Assembly (NCBI RefSeq): GCF_011045035.1
Contig: NZ_JAALAA010000003.1
Span: forward strand, 62,001-126,000
DNA length: 64,000 bases
Direction: 5' to 3'
Source of the DNA: Nocardioides turkmenicus
Lineage (GTDB): Bacteria > Actinomycetota > Actinomycetes > Propionibacteriales > Nocardioidaceae
A program made the position numbers and the translations under genes. Position 1 is the stretch's first letter, and every line of letters begins with the position of its first letter. Shown piece after piece: positions 15,405 to 24,097 of this stretch. The notes below the pieces were generated by a model, which worked only from the letters and a program-made list of their open reading frames with translations, searched no databases and had not been told where the DNA came from.

Positions 15405-16168
15405 CAGGCACGCACCCGGGCAGCGTCGTAGAGGAACGACTCGCCACCGTCGCGGGCCAGCGCGGGCCCGGCGAGGATGACGGCGGCCTGGCGCAGGCCG
15501 GCCTCCTCGACGGCATCGGCGATCGTCGCGACCGTCCCGCGCAGCACCTGCTGCTCGGGCTGGCTGGCGCGGTAGACGACCACGACCGGGCACTGCGGTC
15601 CGTAGTACGGCAGCAGCTCGGCCATCAGCTCGCGGGTGCGCCGGATCGCCAGGTGGAGCACCAGGGTGGCACCGGTGGCGGCGTACGCAGCCAGCGACTC
15701 CCCCTCCGGCATGGCCGTCGACCGGGCCTGGGTGCGGGTGAGGACCACCGACTGGGCCACCAGCGGGACGGTGAGCTCCCGTCCCACCAGCGCGGCTGCC
15801 GCCGCGTAGGCCGGCACCCCGGGCGTCACGTCCCACGGCACCTCGGCGGCATCGAGGCGACGGGTCTGCTCCGCCACGGCGGAGTAGACCGACGGATCGC
15901 CGGAGACGAGGCGTACGACCTGCTTGCCGTCGCGGTGGGCAGCGACGATCGTCCCGACGATCTGGTCGAGGTCGAGCTTCTGGGTGTCGACCAGCTCGGC
16001 CTCCGGGCTGCAGTGCGCCAGGACCTCGGGGTCGAGGTAGGTGCCGGGATAGAGCACGACGTCGGCAGCCTCGAGAAGGCGGGTCGCGCGTACGGTCAGC
16101 AGGTCGGCGGCGCCGGGGCCGGCGCCTACGAAGTGGACGGTCTGCTGGGTGGTCTGCTGGGTGGTCAC
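15404..16168 (-). CDS. cobM: Precorrin-4 C11-methyltransferase CobM
   Basis: CobM methylates C11 of precorrin-4. The GTG at 16168 overlaps the cobIJ stop (GTGA) and gives a 254-residue product. After a short Thr/Gln lead (a duplicated TTQQ) it shows VHFVGAGPGAADLLTVRA, VLYPGTYLDPEVL, VRLVSGDPSVYSA and VTPGVPAYAAAAA, the SAM-binding and catalytic blocks of CobM/CbiF. It is flanked by cobIJ and bluB in one operon. Confidence 0.94.
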   Translation of the reverse strand: MTTQQTTQQTVHFVGAGPGAADLLTVRATRLLEAADVVLYPGTYLDPEVLAHCSPEAELVDTQKLDLDQIVGTIVAAHRDGKQVVRLVSGDPSVYSAVAEQTRRLDAAEVPWDVTPGVPAYAAAAALVGRELTVPLVAQSVVLTRTQARSTAMPEGESLAAYAATGATLVLHLAIRRTRELMAELLPYYGPQCPVVVVYRASQPEQQVLRGTVATIADAVEEAGLRQAAVILAGPALARDGGESFLYDAARVRA

Positions 16169-17766
16169 AGCACGAACCTCGGCGTCCAGACCTGCCCGGC
16201 CGCGGTCACCCGGGTGGAGCTCGCCCCCACGATGACCAGGCACTTCATGTCGATGGTCGCCGGATCCAGCTCGCCGAGGGTGGTCACGGTCAGCGACTCC
16301 TCGGCCCGCCCGACGTCGCGCCCGACGATGACGACGGTGTCGGGCTTGCGCTGCTCGAGGAGTACGTCACGAGCCCGGCCGATCTGCTCGGTGCGCGAGC
16401 GCGAGGCGGGGTTGTAGATCGCCAGCACCAGATCGGCCGCCGCAACCGCGCGCAGCCGGTCCTCGACGACGGACCACGGCTTGAGCCGGTCCGAGAGGGA
16501 CATGACCGCGAAGTCCGCCCCCACCGGCGCGCCCGCCCGTGCCGCCACCGCCTGGACGGCGCTGACGCCGGGCAGCACGGTGACGCGCACGTCGGCATAG
16601 GCCGGGTCCGAAGCCGCCTCGAAGACGGCCGAGGCCATCCCGAAGACCCCGGCGTCGCCGCCGGAGACGACCGCAACCCGCTCCCCGGCGAGCGCCAGGT
16701 CCAGCGCGTGCCGGGCCCGGTCGACCTCGACCGTGTTGCCCGACGCGTGCCGCTGCAGCCCGGCGCGCTGCGGCACCCGGTTGACGTACGGCGCGTAACC
16801 GACGACGTGGCCGACCTCCGCCAGCGCCGCGCTCACCTCGGGCGTCAACCACCGGTCGGGTCCGGGCCCCAGCCCGACCACGAGCACCTCCCCGGCGCCA
16901 CCGCTGGTCGAGCCGCCGGAGCCTCTAGGCGGAGGCGTGTCGAGACCAACAGGGTCCCCTGACGCGCTCGATTCGACCGTGTTGGTCTCGACACGGAGTC
17001 GTTCGTCCCTCACGACTCCGGCTCGACCAGCGGTCGGCTGCGAGTCGCCAGGGACCACGATGAGCGAGAAGTACGGCACCGACGACGGGTCCACATCAGC
17101 GACCGGCAGCCAGCGCTCCTCGGGCTGCGAGGCACGCTCGACGTACCAGGCACCTTCGAGCCGTCCGGCGGCCTCCAGCGCGGAGCGTACGGCCGGGAAG
17201 GTCCGGCCGAGCTTCATGACGATGGCGGCCTCGGTGTCGGCCAGACGCCGGGCGAGCTCGGGCTCGGGCAGCGTGCCCGGGAGCACCGTGAGCACGTCGG
17301 TCTGCCGCACCAGCGGAGTCGAGACGGCAGCGGTGGCGGCCGCGAAGGCCGGGACGCCCGGCACGACGGAGGTCTCGTAGACCTCCTTGAACCGGTCGTG
17401 GAGATACATCGACGAGCCGTAGAAGAGCGGGTCGCCCTCGGCGAGCAGGACCACGTCGCGACCGGCGTCGAGGTGGGCCGAGAGCCGGACCGCGCAGGAC
17501 TCGTAGAACTCGGCCATCGCACCGACGTACCCGCCGGGGTGGGTCGTGGTTCCCGTCGTGACCGGGTAGCGCAGCTCCTCCTCGATCGCCCCCGAAGGGA
17601 TCAGCGAGGCCGCGATCCGGCGAGCGTGGGACTGCTTGCGCACCCCGGCGTGATACGCGACCACCGGGGCCGCCCCGATCAGCCGGGCGGCCTTGAGGGT
17701 GATCAGCTCGGGGTCGCCCGGGCCGATGCCGACGACGGTGAACCGTCCGGGGGTCGGGCCGGTCAT
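16165..17766 (-). CDS. cobIJ: Bifunctional precorrin-2 C20- / precorrin-3B C17-methyltransferase CobIJ
   Basis: The protein has 533 residues. Residues 1 to about 244 are CobI (VVGIGPGDPELITLKAARL, LLAEGDPLFYGSSMY, VPGVPAFAAATAAV). Residues about 290-533 are CobJ (VVGLGPGPDRWLTPEV, VVSGGDAGVFGMAS, VLPGVSAVQAVAARAGAP, IYNPASRSR). CobI-CobJ fusion is known in mycobacteria, so the fusion itself is not new. The linker, about residues 245-289 (GVVRDERLRVETNTVE to GSGGSTSGG), is a full copy of the palindromic repeat. The ATG overlaps the cobGH stop and the stop overlaps cobM. Confidence 0.95.
   Translation of the reverse strand: MTGPTPGRFTVVGIGPGDPELITLKAARLIGAAPVVAYHAGVRKQSHARRIAASLIPSGAIEEELRYPVTTGTTTHPGGYVGAMAEFYESCAVRLSAHLDAGRDVVLLAEGDPLFYGSSMYLHDRFKEVYETSVVPGVPAFAAATAAVSTPLVRQTDVLTVLPGTLPEPELARRLADTEAAIVMKLGRTFPAVRSALEAAGRLEGAWYVERASQPEERWLPVADVDPSSVPYFSLIVVPGDSQPTAGRAGVVRDERLRVETNTVESSASGDPVGLDTPPPRGSGGSTSGGAGEVLVVGLGPGPDRWLTPEVSAALAEVGHVVGYAPYVNRVPQRAGLQRHASGNTVEVDRARHALDLALAGERVAVVSGGDAGVFGMASAVFEAASDPAYADVRVTVLPGVSAVQAVAARAGAPVGADFAVMSLSDRLKPWSVVEDRLRAVAAADLVLAIYNPASRSRTEQIGRARDVLLEQRKPDTVVIVGRDVGRAEESLTVTTLGELDPATIDMKCLVIVGASSTRVTAAGQVWTPRFVL
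16901..17033 (-). repeat. Modular palindromic repeat, copy 4 (full length, CobI-CobJ linker)
   Basis: This is a 133-bp element with perfect 14-bp terminal inverted repeats, ccgctggtcgagcc (16901-16914) and ggctcgaccagcgg (17020-17033), and a perfect inner 15-bp inverted repeat, gtgtcgagaccaaca (16937-16951) against 16980-16994. Its two halves carry different modules: ggagcctctaggcggaggc on one side and gagtcgttcgtccctcacgactc on the other. Both modules are also in copy 1. It is read in frame and gives the same residues as copy 1. Confidence 0.9.
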
Positions 17767-19259
17767 TCCTGCTCCTGGGCGAGTGCGTTGAGTGCGGACG
17801 AGGTCATCGCCGAGCCGCCACGGCGGCCCCGGACGGTGACGTAGGGGATGTCGATACCGTGGTCGTCGGCGAAGGAGGCGAGCGCTTCCTTGGACTCGGC
17901 GGCGCCGATGAAGCCGACCGGGCAGCCGACGATCGCGGCCGGCCGCGGACCGCCGTCGAGGATCATCTCGAGCAGGTGGAAGAGCGCCGTCGGGGCGTTG
18001 CCGATGGCGACCACAGCACCCTCGAGGTAGGGCTCCCACAGCGACAACGCGGCGGCGGTGCGAGTCGTCCCCCAGGCGCGGGCGAGCGCGGGGACCCGGT
18101 CGTCGCCGAGCATGCAGAGCACCTCGTTGTCGCGCGGGAGACGGCTGCGGGTGACCCCGGTCGCGACCATCGTCGCATCGCACAGGATCGGCGCGCCGGC
18201 CTCCAGCGCACCGCGCGCGGCCTTCACCAGGCCGGGGTGGATGACCAGGTCGGCGGCGAGATCGACCTGACCGCTGCCGTGGATCATCCGCACCGCGAGC
18301 CGCTCGGCGTCCGCGGGCACCGCGGAGAGATCCGCCTCGCGCCGGATGGTCGCGAAGGAGTCGACGTAGATCGCCGGTCCCTGGTCGATGTAGTCGTAGC
18401 GCCGGGTCGGACGGACCTGCGGCGCAGGCACGAGTACGCCGCGCCACAGCGTCACCACGACCGCGGGCGCCCGCTCCGCCAACGCCTCGACGGCGGCCCG
18501 GTCCAGGGCCCCCTCGGCGAAACCGAGGTGCTCACCGCCGGGCACCTCGCCGAACCCCAGCTCGGGAGACTCCGCCGGCATCCGCGCGTCGGCCTCTACC
18601 GGCTCGACGAGCAGGCGGTCGAGCTCGTCGACGTGCCAGGGCGCCGACGGCCCCTCGCCGCGTACGTCCAGGAAGCGCGAGGCGAGCGCGATCAACCGGG
18701 AGGCGGCCTCGGTGAGCGGCACGACCGGCCCCCACGAGTCGCCGACCCGCAGCTGCCCCTCGGTCTCCGAGAGCGCCACCAGCCCGAGGTCACACTCGCG
18801 CGAGACCAGGTCGCCGCGACCGTCGTCGAGCACGAACAGGAAACGCCCGGGCAGCGCGGCCAGCCGCGGCGAGGCGCACAGCAGCCGGTCCAGCGACGCG
18901 GCGACGCCGCGCAGGTCGGCCCGTCCCCCGGCGAGACCGGTCTGCGGGGAGACCATCACGTTGCGTACGAGCTCGTGGGTCTGCGCCGGCACCAGACCGG
19001 TCGCCTTCAGCGCGGTGAGCACCTCACCGGGAAGACCGCCGTCCTCACCCACGGGGAGGCCGCGCACCTGCAGGTTGGCGCGGCCGGTGAGGTAGACCCG
19101 ACCGTCGCCGTAGGTCTCCGCGACGGAGACCAGCGACAGCAGCGAGGCGGTGGAGACAGACCCACCGATCAGGCGCAGCCGCACCAGCAGACCGTCGTCA
19201 GCCGGCCATGGACGGCCGACTCCTGGGCACCGGTCGGTTCGGACTCGGGACATCGCCAC
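17763..19259 (-). CDS. cobGH: Fused CobG-like (precorrin-3B synthase) and CobH (precorrin-8X methylmutase)
   Basis: This is a single 498-residue frame. Residues 1 to about 280 resemble CobG, the iron-sulphur monooxygenase that makes precorrin-3B: CPGVGRPW, the ferredoxin-like YLTGRANLQVRG, HELVRNVMVSP and LPGRFLFVLDDGRGD. This part is shorter than usual CobG and has only three Cys, so a four-Cys cluster site is not evident. Residues about 283-498 are CobH: DYIDQGPAIYVDSFATIR, RMIHGSGQVDLAADL (active-site His), APILCDATMVATGV and GCPVGFIGAAESKEAL. The start is GTG 19259 or ATG 19253, directly behind riboswitch 3. The stop overlaps cobIJ. Confidence 0.88.
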   Translation of the reverse strand: MAMSRVRTDRCPGVGRPWPADDGLLVRLRLIGGSVSTASLLSLVSVAETYGDGRVYLTGRANLQVRGLPVGEDGGLPGEVLTALKATGLVPAQTHELVRNVMVSPQTGLAGGRADLRGVAASLDRLLCASPRLAALPGRFLFVLDDGRGDLVSRECDLGLVALSETEGQLRVGDSWGPVVPLTEAASRLIALASRFLDVRGEGPSAPWHVDELDRLLVEPVEADARMPAESPELGFGEVPGGEHLGFAEGALDRAAVEALAERAPAVVVTLWRGVLVPAPQVRPTRRYDYIDQGPAIYVDSFATIRREADLSAVPADAERLAVRMIHGSGQVDLAADLVIHPGLVKAARGALEAGAPILCDATMVATGVTRSRLPRDNEVLCMLGDDRVPALARAWGTTRTAAALSLWEPYLEGAVVAIGNAPTALFHLLEMILDGGPRPAAIVGCPVGFIGAAESKEALASFADDHGIDIPYVTVRGRRGGSAMTSSALNALAQEQE

Positions 19260-19317
19260 ACCTGCTCTGGTCAGGTGCCCTTCCGCGGGGCACGTGGTGA
19301 CCTGGCGGCGGGCGCCG

Positions 19318-19498
19318 CCAGAGCCAGCAGGTCTTCGGACTCGGAATCGATCGGAGCGGAGCGCCTTCCCGGAGCCAGGCTCCAGTGGCTGCCCTCCCGG
19401 AGGAGGAGCGTGCCCCGCCCGTCATCCTCACCGCTGCGCGTCAGTCCCGGACTCTCACCGGGTTCCCTGACCCCATCAGGATGGAGTACGACTGGCAG
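19318..19498 (-). promoter_or_regulatory. Cobalamin riboswitch 3 (controls cobGH-cobIJ-cobM-bluB)
   Basis: The minus strand reads ggtcagggaacccggtgaga, then gtccgggactgacgcgcagcggtga, matching the B12 core, and ends with agtccgaagacctgctggct, as in riboswitch 2. It lies about 60 nt before the cobGH start. The aptamer explains most of the 292-nt gap between cobGH and the aldehyde dehydrogenase. Confidence 0.9.
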
Positions 19499-19551
19499 GG
19501 CGAGACTACCTGGCGTCGGCGCCGAACCGGCAGTCAGCCTGGTCACGACGC

Positions 19552-20994
19552 TCAGAAGGGGTAGCGCTCGATCTCCGACTGGATCGTGACCCACTGGATG
19601 TCGCAGAAGGTGTCCAGGTTGGCCGAGGTGCCGAAGTGGCCGCCGACTCCGGACGCCTTGGCGCCACCGAACGGGGCGACGGCCTCGTCGTCGACGGTCT
19701 GATCGTTGATGTGCACCGCGCCCGAGGTGATCCGGTCGGCGAGCTCGAAGGCCTTGAACGGGTTGGCGGTGAGCAGCGAGACCGAGAGACCGTACTCGGA
19801 GGAGTTGATGATCTCGATCGCGTCCTCGACGCTCCCGTAGCCCACGACCGGGGCGACCGGGCCGAAGATCTCCTGGCTGAACGCCGGACTGTCCAGGGGT
19901 ACGTCGGCCAGGACCGTCGGACGGTAGAAGAGCCCGTCGTGGGTGCCGCCGGCGAGCAGCCGCGCACCTGCTGCGACGGTGCCCTCGACGATGTCGTGCA
20001 CGCTCTTGAGCTGCCGCTCGTCGATGATCGGGCCCAGCGCGTTGGCCGGGTCGGTCGGGTCGCCGACCGGGATGGCCTCGGCCTTGGCGGCCAGCTTGGT
20101 GGCGTACTCCTCCACCTTGTCCTGGGGGACCAGGTGACGGCCGGTGGTCATGCAGATCTGGCCCTGGTGGAGGAAGGATCCCCAGGCGCCGGCGGAGGCC
20201 GCCGCGTCGATGTCTGCGTCGGGCAGCACCAGCAGCGCGTTGTTGCCGCCGAGCTCGAGGTGGACCTTCTTCAGCAGCGGCCCGGCGGCCTCCCCGATCT
20301 TGCGACCGGCGGCGGTGGAGCCGGTGAAGGAGATGCAGGGCACGTCCGGGTGGGCGACCAGCGCGGCACCGACCTCGGCGCCGGCCGGCAGCACGTGCAG
20401 CAGCCCCTCGGGCAGCCCGGCCTCGGCGAGGATCTCGGCGAGCGCGAGGCCGCCGGAGATCGAGGTACGCGGGTCCGGCTTGAGCACGACCGCGTTGCCG
20501 AGCGCCAGCGCCGGAGCCACCGAGCGCATCGAGAGGATCGCCGGGAAGTTGAACGGGCTGATCACGCCGACGACACCGACCGGGACGTACCGCCCGATCG
20601 AGACCCGCGGCTTCATGCTGCGCAGCATCTGCCCGTACGGCTGGGCGGCGAGCGCCGCGGCCGCGCTCAGCTCGGAGGTCACCAGCATCGCCTCGAAGCC
20701 GGCCTTGCCCTGGCCGGACCCGGCCTCCGGCACCAGCCAGCGGGTCAGCCGGTCGGGATCGGCCTCGAGGATGGCGGCCGCCTTGGTCATCACCGCGGCG
20801 CGCTCGGTGTAAGGCAGGGCGGCCCAGGCGCGTTGCGCCTGCTTGGCGGTCGCGACCGCCTTGTCGAGGTCGGTGACGTCGGCCTGCCCGATCGTGGCGA
20901 TGGTCTCCCCGGTCGCGGGGGCCGTCACCGCCATGGTCCCGGCGCCGCCGGGCACGAAGGCTCCGTCGAAGATCTTCTCGTCCCAGATGCTCAT
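19552..20994 (-). CDS. NAD(P)-dependent aldehyde dehydrogenase (benzaldehyde/aryl-aldehyde type)
   Basis: This is a 480-residue ALDH-superfamily enzyme oxidising an unknown aldehyde. Visible motifs are PFNFPAILSMRSVAPALALG, SFTGSTAAGRKI (cofactor loop), LELGGNN with the general-base Glu, and GQICMTTGRHLV with the catalytic Cys. MSIWDEKIFDG at 20994 is the better start; a start nine codons upstream is also in frame. It is a single gene between riboswitch 3 and the ion channel, with no link to B12 beyond adjacency. The sequence resembles aryl-aldehyde dehydrogenases, but the substrate is unproven. Confidence 0.85.
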   Translation of the reverse strand: MSIWDEKIFDGAFVPGGAGTMAVTAPATGETIATIGQADVTDLDKAVATAKQAQRAWAALPYTERAAVMTKAAAILEADPDRLTRWLVPEAGSGQGKAGFEAMLVTSELSAAAALAAQPYGQMLRSMKPRVSIGRYVPVGVVGVISPFNFPAILSMRSVAPALALGNAVVLKPDPRTSISGGLALAEILAEAGLPEGLLHVLPAGAEVGAALVAHPDVPCISFTGSTAAGRKIGEAAGPLLKKVHLELGGNNALLVLPDADIDAAASAGAWGSFLHQGQICMTTGRHLVPQDKVEEYATKLAAKAEAIPVGDPTDPANALGPIIDERQLKSVHDIVEGTVAAGARLLAGGTHDGLFYRPTVLADVPLDSPAFSQEIFGPVAPVVGYGSVEDAIEIINSSEYGLSVSLLTANPFKAFELADRITSGAVHINDQTVDDEAVAPFGGAKASGVGGHFGTSANLDTFCDIQWVTIQSEIERYPF

Positions 20995-21055
20995 GTCGCC
21001 CGAGGCTATGACCGGCGCCACACCGCGGCCAGGGCATGATTCCGCCCAGCGGAAG

Positions 21056-21901
21056 TCAGATCTGGACCTCGTCGCCGGCGGCCCCCACGCCCACGCCCCG
21101 CAGCTCGGCCCGCGTGGAGGCCAGCTCCTCGCGTACGGCCTTCATCTCCTCGCGGAGCGAGGCCAGCATCTCCATCTGCTCGGCGTCGTTCTCCTCCTCG
21201 TGCTTGGTGAGGCTCTCGACGCTCTCCATGCCGGAGACGACGACGGCGAGGAAGAGGTTGAGGACAGCGAAGGTCATCACCAGGATGAAGACGACGAAGA
21301 AGATCCACGCCGAGGGGTCCTCGGCCATCACCTCGCGGGCGATGTCGGGCCAGGCCTCGCCGGTCATGGTCTGGAAGAGCGTGAACGCGCTGGTGCCGAG
21401 GTCGCCGAAGTACTCGGGCGCGATCTCGCCGTAGAGGTTGGTCGAGATCACCACCGCGACGTACATCATCAGCACCAGCAGCGCTGCGACCGAACCCATC
21501 CCCGGCATCGCGGCGATCAGGCCGTCGACGACGCGGCGCATCGACGGGACCGAGTTGACCAGGCGCAGCACGCGCAGGATCCGCAGCGCCCGCAGCACCG
21601 ACATAGGCCCGGTGGCCGGCACGAGCGCGATCGCCACGATCGCGGTGTCGAAGATGTTCCACGGGTCGAGGAAGAACCTCGGACCGTACGCCACCAGCCG
21701 CAGCACCAACTCGACGACGAAGACCCCGAGCAGCAGGCTGTCGAAGAGCGCCAGCTCGTGGGCGAGGTGCTCGGGCACCATCGTCTCCACGCCGAGCACC
21801 ACCGCGTTGACGATGATCACGCCGATGATGACCTTCTGGAAGGTGTCGTTGTCGACCAGCGCACGCACCCGATCGCGCGCCGAGATGTTGCTCGGACCCA
21901 T
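21056..21901 (-). CDS. Single-domain voltage-gated cation channel (BacNav/NaChBac-like)
   Basis: This is a 281-residue one-domain 6TM channel that would assemble as a tetramer. S1-S3 fall about 23-100. The S4 voltage sensor is RALRILRVLRLVNSVPSMRR, with Arg every third residue. The pore loop is FQTMTGEAWPD. S6 is FFVVFILVMTFAVLNLFLAVV. A charged C-terminal helix (EQMEMLASLREEMKAVREEL) fits the family's coiled-coil bundle. The filter keeps the Glu and Trp of the canonical TLESW but has GEAW instead. It stands alone, between the ALDH and TauE genes. Confidence 0.9.
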   Translation of the reverse strand: MGPSNISARDRVRALVDNDTFQKVIIGVIIVNAVVLGVETMVPEHLAHELALFDSLLLGVFVVELVLRLVAYGPRFFLDPWNIFDTAIVAIALVPATGPMSVLRALRILRVLRLVNSVPSMRRVVDGLIAAMPGMGSVAALLVLMMYVAVVISTNLYGEIAPEYFGDLGTSAFTLFQTMTGEAWPDIAREVMAEDPSAWIFFVVFILVMTFAVLNLFLAVVVSGMESVESLTKHEEENDAEQMEMLASLREEMKAVREELASTRAELRGVGVGAAGDEVQI

Positions 21902-21978
21902 GAACGCTTCGTCCTCCTGAGACTGTGAGCTGCGTTCCGTGACAGCGGCCGGAGCCTATCGGGCCGGGGCGGCGCGGG

Positions 21979-22770
21979 TCAGGTCGTGGCGAGGTGCAGG
22001 GCCAGCCCGAGGCCGGCGAGGCCGACTAGCCAGCGCAGCGGGCGCTCGGGCGCGACCCGGACGATCGCGGGCCCCAGGAACCCGCCGAGCATGGCGCCCA
22101 CGCCGAGGGCGACCGCGGCAGGCCAGTCGACGGGGGCGAAGAAGACGTACGCGATCGCGGCGGTGCCGTTGGCGACGCCGGTGGCGACGTTCTTGACCGC
22201 GTTGGTGATCGCCAGGGCCTCGGCGCGCTCGAGGACGAGGACGGCGAGCGCGATGATGCCGACGCCCGCGCCGAAGTAGCCGCCGTAGATGCCGAGCACG
22301 AACACGGCCACGCCCCAGGCGAACCCTCGGCCGACCGTACGCCGCCTGTCGTCGTCGAGCGGATCCCGCCGTGGCGTCCTGGTGGCTGCCAGGGTCGCGG
22401 CCCAGACCCGGATCCGGTCGCGGAGCAGCAGCAGGATCGCACCGGCCCCGACGAGCCAGGGCACGACCGTCTCGAACGCCTCGGCCGGCGTGGTGAGCAG
22501 CAGGGCGGCGCCGACGGCGCCGCCGAGGAAGGAGGCCAGGGCGAGCCAGGCGATCCTCCGGCCCTGGCCGCGCAGCTCCCGGCGCGAGCCCGCGATGGTG
22601 CCGCCGGTGACGCCGAACATGGCCACCGTGTTGGTGACGTTGGCGACCACCGGCGGCAGCCCCGCGGCCAGCAGGGAGGGATAGCTGACCAGCGAGGCCA
22701 GGCCGGCCACCGAGCCGGTCAGGCCCGCGCCGATGCCGGCGAGCAGGAGCCAGACGAGCTCAGCGGACAA
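21979..22770 (-). CDS. TauE/SafE-family membrane exporter/permease
   Basis: This is a DUF81-type transporter, about 263 residues and mostly hydrophobic, with two repeats of the family: [20 protein letters not shown] near the N-terminus and [20 protein letters not shown] in the second half. No ATG is placed suitably. TTG 22770 is the likely start and lies inside the gudD 3' end (11-nt overlap), implying coupling with the glucarate operon. The substrate is unknown; family members move sulfite, sulfoacetate and other small organic anions, so an acid intermediate is possible but unproven. Confidence 0.8.
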   Translation of the reverse strand: MSAELVWLLLAGIGAGLTGSVAGLASLVSYPSLLAAGLPPVVANVTNTVAMFGVTGGTIAGSRRELRGQGRRIAWLALASFLGGAVGAALLLTTPAEAFETVVPWLVGAGAILLLLRDRIRVWAATLAATRTPRRDPLDDDRRRTVGRGFAWGVAVFVLGIYGGYFGAGVGIIALAVLVLERAEALAITNAVKNVATGVANGTAAIAYVFFAPVDWPAAVALGVGAMLGGFLGPAIVRVAPERPLRWLVGLAGLGLALHLATT

Positions 22771-24097
22771 GGCACGGGCGCTTGGGGTCGAACGTCCACC
22801 CCTCCACCAGGTACTGCATCGCGACGCCGTCGTCACGCACACCGAGCCCGTGCTCGAGGTAGAGCTCGTGCGCGGCCGCGACCCGGTCGCGGTCGAGACG
22901 GATTCCCAGGCCCGGGGCGGTCGGCACCGCGACGGCGCCGTCCCGGATCTCCAGCGGCGACTCGGTCAGCCCCTGGCCGTCCTGCCAGATCCAGTGGGTG
23001 TCCAGGGCGGTGATCTCCCCTGGTGCGGCGGCGCCCACGTGGGTGAACATCGCCAGCGAGACGTCGAAGTGGTTGTTGGAGTGGGAGCCCCAGGTCAGCC
23101 CGAACTCGTGGCACAGCTGGGCGACGCGGACCGAGCCGGACATGGTCCAGAAGTGCGGGTCGGCCAGCGGGATGTCGACGGCGTTGGTGCGGATCGCGTG
23201 GGACATCTGGCGCCAGTCGGTGGCGATCATGTTGGTCGCCGTACGCAGCCCGGTGGCGCGCTTGAACTCGGCCATGATCTCGCGCCCCGAGTAGCCGCCC
23301 TCGGCGCCGCAGGGGTCCTCGGCGTACGCGAGCACGTCGCCCTTGCCCTTCAGCAGTCGCACCGCGTCGGTGAGCAGCCAGCCGCCGTTGGGGTCGAGGG
23401 TGATCCGGGCGTCGGGGAAGCGCTCGTGGAGGGCGGTCACCGCGGCGACCTCCTCCTCGCCGGCGAGCACGCCGCCCTTGAGCTTGAAGTCGGCGAAACC
23501 GTAGCGGGCCTGGGCCGCCTCGGCGAGACGTACGACCGCCTCGGGGGTCAGCGCGACCTCCCGGCGCACGCGGTCCCACTCGTCGGCAGCGCCCGGCTCC
23601 CGCAGGTAGGGCAGGTCGGTCCTGTCGGGGTCGCCGACGTAGAAGAGGTAGCCGAGCATCGGCACCGAGTCACGCTGCTGGCCGTCGCCGAGCAGCTCGG
23701 CGACCGGCACACCCTGGGCCTGACCTGCGAGATCGAGGAGCGCGGACTCCAGCGCGGTGACGGCATGGACGGTCGTACGCAGGTCGAAGGTCTGGGCACC
23801 GCGGCCGCCGGCGTCGCGGTCGGCGAAGGTGTCCGAGACCTGGCGCAGGAGACTGCGGTAGCGGGTGACCGGCTGCCCCACGAGCAGCTCGGCGGCCTCC
23901 TCGATGGTGCGACGGATCGGCTCGCCGCCCGGCACCTCGCCGACGCCCTCGCGACCCTCGGAGTCGGTGAGGATCGCGATGTTGCGGGTGAAGAAGGGGG
24001 CGTGGGCGCCGCTGAGGTTCAGCAGCATCGAGTCGTGACCGGCGACCGGGACGACCTCGACCTTCGCGATGGTGGGCACAGAGGTGGTGGCGCTCAT
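22760..24097 (-). CDS. gudD: D-glucarate dehydratase
   Basis: This enolase-superfamily enzyme dehydrates D-glucarate (and L-idarate) to 5-dehydro-4-deoxy-D-glucarate. The 445-residue product shows [20 protein letters not shown], the KxK motif in FADFKLKGG, the metal ligands in [22 protein letters not shown] and TATNM, and the catalytic His block [13 protein letters not shown], all canonical for GudD. The ATG at 24097 overlaps the upstream dehydrogenase stop (ATGA). It is third in the kdgD-led operon, and its downstream steps are encoded by the two genes before it. Confidence 0.94.
   Translation of the reverse strand: MSATTSVPTIAKVEVVPVAGHDSMLLNLSGAHAPFFTRNIAILTDSEGREGVGEVPGGEPIRRTIEEAAELLVGQPVTRYRSLLRQVSDTFADRDAGGRGAQTFDLRTTVHAVTALESALLDLAGQAQGVPVAELLGDGQQRDSVPMLGYLFYVGDPDRTDLPYLREPGAADEWDRVRREVALTPEAVVRLAEAAQARYGFADFKLKGGVLAGEEEVAAVTALHERFPDARITLDPNGGWLLTDAVRLLKGKGDVLAYAEDPCGAEGGYSGREIMAEFKRATGLRTATNMIATDWRQMSHAIRTNAVDIPLADPHFWTMSGSVRVAQLCHEFGLTWGSHSNNHFDVSLAMFTHVGAAAPGEITALDTHWIWQDGQGLTESPLEIRDGAVAVPTAPGLGIRLDRDRVAAAHELYLEHGLGVRDDGVAMQYLVEGWTFDPKRPCLVR

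Noticed and set aside
16165..17766. CobI-CobJ fusion as a novelty in itself
   Set aside because: Fused CobIJ is already known in mycobacteria; only the repeat in its linker is unusual.
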